In this document: positions 55,456 to 62,706 of the stretch, in pieces
How the letters are laid out: each line of letters starts with the position of its first letter
Numbering within the stretch: position 1 is the stretch's first letter
Assembly (NCBI GenBank): GCA_035606355.1
Contig: DATNFO010000001.1
Span: 1 to 64,000, forward strand
Reading direction: 5' to 3'
DNA from: Sulfopaludibacter sp035606355
GTDB taxonomy: Bacteria > Acidobacteriota > Terriglobia > Bryobacterales > Bryobacteraceae
DNA: 64,000 nucleotides
The notes under the pieces: model-generated
Databases searched by the model: none
The model's input: only the letters and a program-made list of their open reading frames with translations
Told to the model about the DNA's origin: nothing
Made by a program: the position numbers and the translations under genes

Positions 55456-56046
55456 ATGCGATTAATCTCCGTAGCATGTATGGTGCTTGGGTTGACCCTT
55501 GCCGCGACTGCGCAATCGGGGCGTGGCGCCGCGCCGGCCCCAGCGATGACCCTGACGATTCCGGGATATTCCGACGGCGGCCACATTCCCGTTAAGTTCT
55601 CCCAAGCCGCGCCTGGAGTTGCGCCTGGCGAGGGCACGTCGCCGGCGATGCAGTGGGCCAACGCGCCCTCGGGCACGCAAAGTTTCGTGATTCACATGCA
55701 CGATATGGACGTTACTCGCAACAAGACCAGCGACGACCAGGTGCATTGGGTTGTCTGGAACATTCCTTCCTCGGTCACCGGTTTTCCGCAGGGCGTACCC
55801 AAGGGCTCGCAAATGCCCGACGGCGCCTATCAAATCAGTGCTACCGGCCCGATGTACCGCGGTCCCGGAGCGCCCGCCAATGGCCCGTACCATCACTACG
55901 TCATCGAGTTATACGCGCTGGATTCGAAACTCGACGTGAAGCCCTCAGCCGATGCGTTCGCAACGCGGGCAGACGTGATCAAAGCGATTCAGGGCCACAT
56001 CTTAGGGAAGGCGGTTTACACCGGGCTTTTCAAACGGCCGGAGTAA
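55456..56046 (+). CDS. YbhB/YbcL-type phosphatidylethanolamine-binding protein
   Basis: 196 aa. Signal peptide 1-19 and a short Gly/Arg/Ala/Pro linker. PEBP motifs: GEGTSPAMQWANAPSGTQSFVIHMHDMD (the D-x-D-A-P-like strand), HWVVWNIPSS, GPMYRGPGAPANGPYHHYVIELYALD. Bacterial members are periplasmic or cytoplasmic ligand-binding proteins with unknown partners. It converges with the following operon with a one-base gap. Confidence 0.9.
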   Translation: MRLISVACMVLGLTLAATAQSGRGAAPAPAMTLTIPGYSDGGHIPVKFSQAAPGVAPGEGTSPAMQWANAPSGTQSFVIHMHDMDVTRNKTSDDQVHWVVWNIPSSVTGFPQGVPKGSQMPDGAYQISATGPMYRGPGAPANGPYHHYVIELYALDSKLDVKPSADAFATRADVIKAIQGHILGKAVYTGLFKRPE

Positions 56047-56047
56047 G

Positions 56048-56725
56048 TTACTTCTGCCGTGTGCGAGCTTCTTCGAGTATTCGTTTTGCGCGCGAAGGAT
56101 TGAAAACTCCGCAGGAACAGAAACGCGTCATATAGGTCGCCGCCTCCACCGGTGTGCGGCGGCCTTCCTTCACCCAATCCACCATCTTTTTAGCGAACGA
56201 AGCGCTCACCATGCCATGACCGCACATGGTGGAAAGCTTGAGCACGTCTTCACTCGGCAGATGCTCGGTGCGGCCCTCGAAGCCCAGCGAATAGCCCACG
56301 CTATGGCGGCAGGCATTGGCCTCATGGCAGCACTGCTCGGCGCCATCAATCGAGGTGCTGATATTCACGCTCAGTCCCAGGTCAGCGGCCTTGACGGTCT
56401 TTAGAAAATCCTCCGCCGCCACGCGATTGTCGAAAACCGCGGCTGCGGTCGTCAGAGTATTCAGTCCGTCGATGACTGCCCGAAAATCCGGCCGCACGTC
56501 GCGCTTCCAATGCGATGCCGGGTTCATGGATTTGGACGCCCGTAGCGCGCCGCCATGTCTCGCGTCCCCCAGGTTCACCGGGTTAAACGGCAGAGCCATC
56601 TCCAGAAACCGTCGCAGTTTGGGAACCGCGCCTTCGTCGTTCCGGCCGCGGCAGCACATCGCAAACACCACATAATCGTCGCGAAAGCTGTCTGCGTCTC
56701 CATAGCGGTGCAGAGTATTGGTCAT
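56048..56725 (-). CDS. Eight-cysteine protein of unknown family (MCGHGM motif)
   Basis: 225 aa, last gene of a four-gene operon; its ATG overlaps the stop of the Fe-S gene. Cysteines at 24, 25, 132, 133, 139, 168, 203 and 205 are in compact motifs: MCCRGRND, QCCHEANACRHSVGY, STMCGHGMVS, RFCSCGVFNPSRAKRIL. No signal peptide. The pairs and CGHG suggest an Fe-S cluster or metal site and a redox partner for the upstream ferredoxin-like protein. I do not know a named family. A cytoplasmic enzyme subunit is the likeliest reading. Confidence 0.65.
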   Translation of the reverse strand: MTNTLHRYGDADSFRDDYVVFAMCCRGRNDEGAVPKLRRFLEMALPFNPVNLGDARHGGALRASKSMNPASHWKRDVRPDFRAVIDGLNTLTTAAAVFDNRVAAEDFLKTVKAADLGLSVNISTSIDGAEQCCHEANACRHSVGYSLGFEGRTEHLPSEDVLKLSTMCGHGMVSASFAKKMVDWVKEGRRTPVEAATYMTRFCSCGVFNPSRAKRILEEARTRQK

Positions 56726-57564
56726 CTGGCTGCCACCTCGCCGGGATGCGCGGCATTCGCCGTATTCGTGATCCGGCCAAGCCCGGTGTTCGTCTTGGCG
56801 CGCTCCAACTTATAACCGAGCCGTTCCAAAATCGGAGCCACTGTGCGCTCTTCGCCGTCCGCGTCGCAACGTGTTGCGACGCCCAGCGAGACTACCGTAT
56901 CGAGCCTCTTCTCGACGGCATGAACCAGCCGGACGATCTCTTCGGTACGCTCGACCGGAACCTTGATTTCGATGATTGCGGACAGAACCTTTTCGTTCAG
57001 GATGTCCTCGCGAATCGTTCCGGTGCGCGGATCGGACATCAGGGACGTGACCGGATTTCTCTTCTCGAAGACAACGCCGGCGCGCGCCAGTTCCCAAGCC
57101 ATCTCCTGGATTTCGCGGAACCATACGCCCACTCCGGGCCGGCCCAACTCGACGGTGAAGCCCACCTCACCCACATTCACGCGGTCGCTCACATCGTTGG
57201 TCTTCACCTCTTCGGTCCCGCGCCCCTCCACTCCGGTGGATTCATGAGGCACTCTGGGATCCGAGAATGCGCGGCGCACGACTCTCGGCCACGTCAATTC
57301 CTCGGGCGCGAAAGCAGCCGTCGGGCAGACATCCGGCTCGGGATCGAAGCGGACCCGCATCAGATGGAATATCTTGCGGATCGTCCGCACCAGCGTGGGA
57401 TTCAGGTGCTCCTGGCTCAGGCCGTTGAAACACGAGTAGCACTCCACGCATTCGTCGCGATTCACGGTAGCCCGTCCGATGGCCGGATCGATATAGATCG
57501 CTCCCATCGGACAGACATAGGTGCAGTTACCGCAAGCTACGCATTTGCCAGGGTCGATTCTCAT
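56722..57564 (-). CDS. Ferredoxin-like protein with a split second 4Fe-4S motif
   Basis: 280 aa. First cluster C8VACGNCTYVC18P, standard. Second set C39VECYSC45 is followed by its probable fourth Cys only at residue 80 (DVCP), a spacing of 34 instead of 3. Residues about 120-280 have no cysteine cluster; IIEIKVPVERTEEIVRLVHAVEKRLDTVVS looks like an ACT-type or ferredoxin-like alpha/beta unit. 24 bases after the racemase-like gene. Presumably carries electrons within this operon's pathway. Confidence 0.75.
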   Translation of the reverse strand: MRIDPGKCVACGNCTYVCPMGAIYIDPAIGRATVNRDECVECYSCFNGLSQEHLNPTLVRTIRKIFHLMRVRFDPEPDVCPTAAFAPEELTWPRVVRRAFSDPRVPHESTGVEGRGTEEVKTNDVSDRVNVGEVGFTVELGRPGVGVWFREIQEMAWELARAGVVFEKRNPVTSLMSDPRTGTIREDILNEKVLSAIIEIKVPVERTEEIVRLVHAVEKRLDTVVSLGVATRCDADGEERTVAPILERLGYKLERAKTNTGLGRITNTANAAHPGEVAAR

Positions 57565-57588
57565 GGCCCGCTCCTCCGGCTCGCCGGA

Positions 57589-58398
57589 CTAGTGATGTTC
57601 CAGAAGGCTACCGAAGCCCTTGATCTTGTCGTTGATGCCCATTTTCCGGAGCGCCGACCAGTAGATCACCGGCCCCGAAGCAAACACCGGCATTTTGAGC
57701 CATCGCTCGGCATCCGCGGCGACGTAACAGTAATGCAGATTCGTTCCCAACTGCAGGATGGCGTCGGGCTTGGCCTCCGCACAACGCAGTGTGGCGTCGC
57801 GTAGGGCATCATAACCCTGCGAGGCGACATGGATGATGCTCTTGCACTTCAGCCCTTCCACGTGGACCACCTCGAAGCCTCGCGACGTGAAATAGCTGAT
57901 CGCGTTGTGTTCGATCACCGGGTAATACGGGGTCAAAAGTGCGATCCGCTTTGCTCCGCAGAGCTTAAACGCCTGTTCCGCGGACTGAGCTCCCATGGTC
58001 ACGTCGACACCGGAAACGCGCTGCAGGTGCTCGAGCAGAGCAAAGCTGCCTTTCTCACCGCCCATATAGCTTTGCGAACTCATTCCCAGGATCAGGTGAT
58101 CCATCAGGGTTTCTTTCAGGCGGCGTACGGAATCGTCGAGGTTAGCCGCCACATGCTTCATGATGATTTCCCAATCGGCGTTGGCGCCGATCTTCTGATT
58201 GGGAACGTAGTATCGGTCGATGGCATTGATTATGCCTTCCGGCCGCATATCCATCATTTCGTTCTCGACGTTTACATTCGGCCCGGGCGTCATAATCCCG
58301 ATCACTCCCCGGGGACCGATCGCATTCACATACCGATCGGAGTCATGTGTCGTACCTTCGATTTGCGCATCGGACGGCATGTTACTTGTTGGTGTCAT
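57589..58398 (-). CDS. Asp/Glu-racemase / maleate-isomerase-fold protein lacking catalytic cysteines
   Basis: 269 aa. GVIGIMTPGPNVNVENEM at the start and KRIALLTPYYPVIEHNAISYFTSRGFEVV in the middle are the arylmalonate decarboxylase/maleate cis-trans isomerase pattern. The first catalytic position reads LILGMSSQS (residues 103-110) and the second QLGTNLHY (216-223), where the family has a Cys before T-N-L; both cysteines are absent. C224 is close to the second site. Overlaps the amidohydrolase gene by 17 bp. Probably acts on a small dicarboxylate or related acid, perhaps by another mechanism. Confidence 0.8.
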   Translation of the reverse strand: MTPTSNMPSDAQIEGTTHDSDRYVNAIGPRGVIGIMTPGPNVNVENEMMDMRPEGIINAIDRYYVPNQKIGANADWEIIMKHVAANLDDSVRRLKETLMDHLILGMSSQSYMGGEKGSFALLEHLQRVSGVDVTMGAQSAEQAFKLCGAKRIALLTPYYPVIEHNAISYFTSRGFEVVHVEGLKCKSIIHVASQGYDALRDATLRCAEAKPDAILQLGTNLHYCYVAADAERWLKMPVFASGPVIYWSALRKMGINDKIKGFGSLLEHH

Positions 58399-59755
58399 TG
58401 GACGTTTCCTTTGTATAAACCTGATTGCCGGCTATGTAAACCGCCTGAATCGTATGAGTGTTTCGAATGTCGTCGAGAGGATTCTTCGCCAGTACTACAA
58501 GATCGGCCCACTTGCCGGCGCGCAGCGAACCGAGGTCCTTGGCCTTAAGAAATTCCGCGCCGCTGCTGGTGGCCGCGACTATGGCCTGCATTGGGGTCAA
58601 GCCTGCCTCCACCATTTCCTGCAACTCCAGATGCTCGAAGTAGCCCTGGAATCTTCCTGGCACGCCGGTATCGGTTCCCATCCCATACTTCACGCCACCG
58701 TCTGCCAGGGCCTTGAGATTCCTCTTGCCCATCGCGAGCGCCTCGCGGTATTTCTCCAGGTTGGGGTCGGAGGCAGTCTTTTTCTGGTACTCGGGGCTAT
58801 TCAGAGTCTTGATTACGTCCGCGGAAACGCCGCGCGTAAAGAAGGGGTCGGTAACAAAGTCCGGAGTCTTTGCATAGATAAACAGCGAGACCTCGCGGCT
58901 CAAAGTGGAAGCGATTTGCCAGGTATTGTGTCGCTTCATACTGTCGATCAATTCCTGGTCGACCGGCTTGTCGCGCACGATGTGCGCCAGTCCATCGATC
59001 CCGTAGTCCGCAAGCTTCTTGGCGTCTTCGAGGTAATACACGTGAGCCACCACGCGAACTCCGTGCCGGTGAGCGCTATCTATAATCGCCTTATCGATGT
59101 CGAAGGGCATTCGCTTGGCTTTGCCTAAGTTGTCATCCGTCCAGAATTTGATTACATCGACGTGTTTGCGAGCCTGCTCCGCTACAGCCGGCTCCACATC
59201 CGCGACCGTGCTGAAGACCGGCGCGGAGACGCCGGGGAAGCTGATAGATCCGCCGATGCCGCCTTTGTAGGCGAAGCCCTGTCCCGCGGTGTAAACGCGT
59301 GCCATGGTTGGCCGCGAGGCGCGCTGCTGCTCCCGGACGGCGAAAACGGCATCGCCGTCCAACCCCAGGCTGAGCATGGTAGTGACCCCGTATTCCGCGT
59401 AGGTCTTGAGGTCATGCTCCACGGTCTGGCGTGAGTACGACCTGGTGTCGAGCGTCATGCCGGAGGTCAGTCCCAAATGCCCGTGGAGGTCGATGATCCC
59501 AGGGATCACGAAGCGTCCGTTTAAGTCGACCACCTGCGCTCCGGCCGGAACTTTCAAGGCGGAAACGGGGCCGACCCACTTGATCCGCCCGGCATCGATG
59601 ATCATCGCCGAATTCGGAGCCGCCGCGGCGCCAGTGCCATCAATCAGGGTGAAGCCGCGAAGGACCCGAACCTCGGCTCGCAACGATGTGACCGCAAACG
59701 CCAGGCAGAGAAGAAACGCGAAGCGGAACCCAGGCCCATTCCCTTTGGTGCTCAT
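58382..59755 (-). CDS. Exported amidohydrolase (imidazolonepropionase-like)
   Basis: 457 aa from ATG 59755; frame is open further upstream but the signal peptide (FRFAFLLCLAFAVTSLRAE) fits this start. Metal-dependent hydrolase fold: GRFVIPGIIDLHGHLG (H-x-H), DVIKFWTDD with the bridging-Lys position, VVAHVYYLEDAKKLADYGIDGLAHI, GMGTDTGVPG (Asp), and the C-terminal GSLRAGKWADLVVLAKNP. Such proteins hydrolyse cyclic amides or dipeptides. First gene of the four-gene operon and 67 bp from a divergent MFS gene. Confidence 0.88.
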   Translation of the reverse strand: MSTKGNGPGFRFAFLLCLAFAVTSLRAEVRVLRGFTLIDGTGAAAAPNSAMIIDAGRIKWVGPVSALKVPAGAQVVDLNGRFVIPGIIDLHGHLGLTSGMTLDTRSYSRQTVEHDLKTYAEYGVTTMLSLGLDGDAVFAVREQQRASRPTMARVYTAGQGFAYKGGIGGSISFPGVSAPVFSTVADVEPAVAEQARKHVDVIKFWTDDNLGKAKRMPFDIDKAIIDSAHRHGVRVVAHVYYLEDAKKLADYGIDGLAHIVRDKPVDQELIDSMKRHNTWQIASTLSREVSLFIYAKTPDFVTDPFFTRGVSADVIKTLNSPEYQKKTASDPNLEKYREALAMGKRNLKALADGGVKYGMGTDTGVPGRFQGYFEHLELQEMVEAGLTPMQAIVAATSSGAEFLKAKDLGSLRAGKWADLVVLAKNPLDDIRNTHTIQAVYIAGNQVYTKETSNDTNK

Positions 59756-59822
59756 TTCCAGAAATTTTAGCAGATGAAGTTTATTCCTGCCCGCGAAGAA
59801 CAGAGTTATGTAGACTAGACGG

Positions 59823-61133
59823 ATGCTGTCGCCCCGCTTGGGTCGGCGTATCGTGAAGAGCGAGTCAATGGCTACCCCTTCCACTGTTTCCCACCCCACG
59901 CGTGTTCGGTACCGTGTCCTTGGAATGACGGTCGCGGTGTACATGATCACCTACATGGACCGCGTCGTCATCTCGAACGCGGCCCCGTCGATCCGATCCG
60001 AGCTTGGCCTATCCCTGGTTGCGATGAGTTGGATCATGGCCAGCTTCCGTTGGAGCTATGCCCTGTTCCAAATACCAGGGGGCTGGTTGGGGGACCGCAT
60101 AGGGCCGCGGCGCGCGCTGACGCTGATCGTCACCTGGTGGAGTGTTTTTACGTCCGCTACCGCGATGGCGTGGAGCGCCGGGTCGATGACGGCCGTCCGG
60201 TTCCTCTTCGGCGCCGGAGAGGCGGGCGCATTTCCGATTGCGACGCGATCCCTTTCGCGCTGGCTCTTACCTGGCGAGCGAGGGCTTGCGCAGGGACTGA
60301 CGCACGCCGGATCGCGCCTTGGCGCCGCGCTCACCCCGCCGCTCGTGGTTTACATTATCGGGCTTTACGGATGGCGCGCGGCGTTCTATACCTTCGGCAC
60401 GCTGGGGCTGATCTGGAGCGCCGTCTGGTTTGCGTGGTATCGCGATACTCCCGCCGAGCACGGAGCAGTCAACGAAGCGGAGCGCGCACTGATCCAGGCG
60501 GGCTCGCTCGACAATCGGAGCATCGGCGCCTCATTATCGTGGCGGAAAATGTTCGCCAGCTCCGCGGTTTGGTATTTATGCGCTGCATACGTTTGCTACA
60601 CATATGCGCTAGCGACTTATCTGGACTGGCTTCCTACATACCTGAAGGAGTATCGCCATTACTCCCTCGCCCAGATGGGATTCTATGCCATGCTGCCTTT
60701 ATTGGCCGGCACGACGGGCGATTTCGTCGGCGGATGGCTATCCGATATCCGCGTGCGCCAGACCGGCGACCTGAACTCACGCCGCGCGGTTGCCATCGCC
60801 GGTTTCCTGTGTGGCGCCATTTGTATCATTCCCGCGACGCTAACCTCCAGTGCGGGCATATGTGTGTTTTTCACCTGCCTCGCGTTCTTCGGAATAGAAC
60901 TGACCGTAGGCGTATCCTGGGCCATTCCGCTGGACATCGCGGGAGACCGCGCCGGCTCCGTGTCGTCGCTCATGAACATGTGCGGCAATATCGGAGGCGC
61001 CATCTCACCGATCGCGCTAGGATACGCTGTGAAGTTCTATGGCTGGAACCTTCCCTTTCTCATCACCGCCGCACTGTGCGCGCTGGGAGCCGCGCTGTAC
61101 TGCAAGATCGATCTCACCAGGAACGTGACCTAG
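59823..61133 (+). CDS. MFS transporter, ACS type
   Basis: 436 aa from ATG 59823; an ATG at 59868 is an alternative. Twelve helices. TYMDRVVISNAAPSIRSELGLS, GGWLGDRIGPRRAL and FGAGEAGAFPIATRSLSRWLLPGERG are ACS-family signatures (organic anions such as tartrate, phthalate, hexuronate). Divergent from the amidohydrolase operon with a 67-bp shared promoter region, suggesting a joint uptake and catabolic unit. It is about 39% the same motif layout as the MFS at 37417 but clearly a separate gene. Confidence 0.88.
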   Translation: MLSPRLGRRIVKSESMATPSTVSHPTRVRYRVLGMTVAVYMITYMDRVVISNAAPSIRSELGLSLVAMSWIMASFRWSYALFQIPGGWLGDRIGPRRALTLIVTWWSVFTSATAMAWSAGSMTAVRFLFGAGEAGAFPIATRSLSRWLLPGERGLAQGLTHAGSRLGAALTPPLVVYIIGLYGWRAAFYTFGTLGLIWSAVWFAWYRDTPAEHGAVNEAERALIQAGSLDNRSIGASLSWRKMFASSAVWYLCAAYVCYTYALATYLDWLPTYLKEYRHYSLAQMGFYAMLPLLAGTTGDFVGGWLSDIRVRQTGDLNSRRAVAIAGFLCGAICIIPATLTSSAGICVFFTCLAFFGIELTVGVSWAIPLDIAGDRAGSVSSLMNMCGNIGGAISPIALGYAVKFYGWNLPFLITAALCALGAALYCKIDLTRNVT

Positions 61134-61260
61134 CCGACTTGCACATTGCGCAATGGCCAGGCTGCATGGCGCAAAGGTGAACTGTCTATGATATGATTCC
61201 TCGGTCTAAGCCGCGCCTGTCGTGGGCGCCGGCCGTTGCCGATAGGTGGTGAGACTTCAT

Positions 61261-62676
61261 ATGAACGCAGGCATTTTCGCTCAAGCAGGCTCCGTCGCGC
61301 TGGGAGCTCTGCTTTTCGCAATCCCAGGCTTTTCGCAGGCAGAACAGCCGACTTCCGGCAAGGTGGGCACCATGGAATGGCATCTAGTGGTCCCTGCGGG
61401 CCGTCGCGGACCCGGGGGCTTTCCGGGCGGCGGCGGCGGACGGGGCGGCGGTGGCTTCCCCGGTGGCGGACGGGGCGGACGCGGACGCGTGGATCTGGCC
61501 GCTTGCACGGCGGACTCTGCGAAGATCTGTCCGGGCGTGCCGGGCGGCGGCCCGATGCAGGCTTGTCTTTCGGCGAATGTCACCGCCGTATCGGCGGCAT
61601 GCAAGGCCGAACTCGACGCGAACCCTCTGGAATCGGGAGATACTCCGTCGTGCTACCGTTCGCCGATTTGCGGAAACCGTCTGACGGGCGCCGTCGGCGG
61701 AGGCAAGGGCAAAGTAGAGTGGAAGCCCACTCTGAAGTACTCGCCCAGCTATCCGTTCACGGACCTTCCTGCGGGCGGTGGCGGCATGGTGGCTGTGGCA
61801 ATCGATTCGAAGGACAACCTCTGGGCTCTGCAGCGCAACGCGGCGGGTAAGCCGCAGTTATTCAAGTTCGGTCCCGATCACAAGTTGCTCCTCACCATCG
61901 GCGACGACGTGATCACCCACCACGTGAAGGCGCATGGCATCAAGGTGGACGGCCACGATAACGTCTGGATCTGCGATGAAGCGGCCGGCACAGTCAAAGA
62001 GATCAGTCCCGAAGGAAAGCTCCTGAAGACCCTCGGCGAAAGAGGACACCGCGGGGACTGGGATGAGGCTAAGGGGCAGAGGCTCCTCTGGGAGCCGGTG
62101 ATGGTGGACTTTCTGCCCAACGGCGACATGTTCATCTTCGAAGGGCATGCCAACGAAAGCCCCAATGACGTGGACGCGCCCGATGCCACCAACCACATCG
62201 GCGTCTCCCGCGTGATTCACCTCGATAAGAACCAGAACTTCATCAATCAGTGGTACGGCAATGCCGGCGGCCCCGGAAAGTTCGACAGCGCTCACGGGAG
62301 CGCCGTGGATCCTCAAACCGGCATCGTTTGGATCGGCGACCGCGAGCAATACCGCATTGTCCAATACACCAGCGACGGCAAGTTTATCCGCACCATTCAG
62401 ATGAAGACCCTGGTGTGCTCGATCTACTTCGACCGGTTTGGCAACGTGTGGTCGGGGACGGGGCTGGATGGTCAACTCACGAAGTTGGATCGGGACGGCA
62501 ACGTCATCGGAGCGATGGGGAAGTCGGGCCGGGGCGAGGGTGGCATGGGCGAAGCGAGTTATCTGACGATGGATTCGAAGGGCAACATCTACATCAGCGA
62601 CACGGTAATGCCGCGAATTACGATGTGGTCGCCGTCCCAAGAGGTGTTCGATCCCGCGGCGCCCACGCGCCAGTAG
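61261..62676 (+). CDS. Secreted NHL-repeat protein with Gly/Arg-rich segment and GLG1-like Cys repeat
   Basis: 471 aa from ATG 61261. Signal peptide 1-26. Residues about 47-75 are a Gly/Arg/Phe/Pro-rich run. Residues about 78-125 (ACTADSAKICPG, MQACLSANVTAVSAACKAEL) match the cysteine-rich GLG1/FGFR-type repeat. Then an NHL propeller: MVAVAIDSKDNLWAL, HGIKVDGHDNVWICDEAAGTVKEI, DSAHGSAVDPQTGIVWIGDREQYRIVQY, YLTMDSKGNIYISDTVMPRITMW. Thirty bases before the quinoprotein gene, so co-transcribed; a binding or scaffold role beside that oxidase is inference. Confidence 0.85.
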   Translation: MNAGIFAQAGSVALGALLFAIPGFSQAEQPTSGKVGTMEWHLVVPAGRRGPGGFPGGGGGRGGGGFPGGGRGGRGRVDLAACTADSAKICPGVPGGGPMQACLSANVTAVSAACKAELDANPLESGDTPSCYRSPICGNRLTGAVGGGKGKVEWKPTLKYSPSYPFTDLPAGGGGMVAVAIDSKDNLWALQRNAAGKPQLFKFGPDHKLLLTIGDDVITHHVKAHGIKVDGHDNVWICDEAAGTVKEISPEGKLLKTLGERGHRGDWDEAKGQRLLWEPVMVDFLPNGDMFIFEGHANESPNDVDAPDATNHIGVSRVIHLDKNQNFINQWYGNAGGPGKFDSAHGSAVDPQTGIVWIGDREQYRIVQYTSDGKFIRTIQMKTLVCSIYFDRFGNVWSGTGLDGQLTKLDRDGNVIGAMGKSGRGEGGMGEASYLTMDSKGNIYISDTVMPRITMWSPSQEVFDPAAPTRQ

Positions 62677-62706
62677 TCGCCGAAACGCCCGAGGAGTGGA
62701 GTCACG

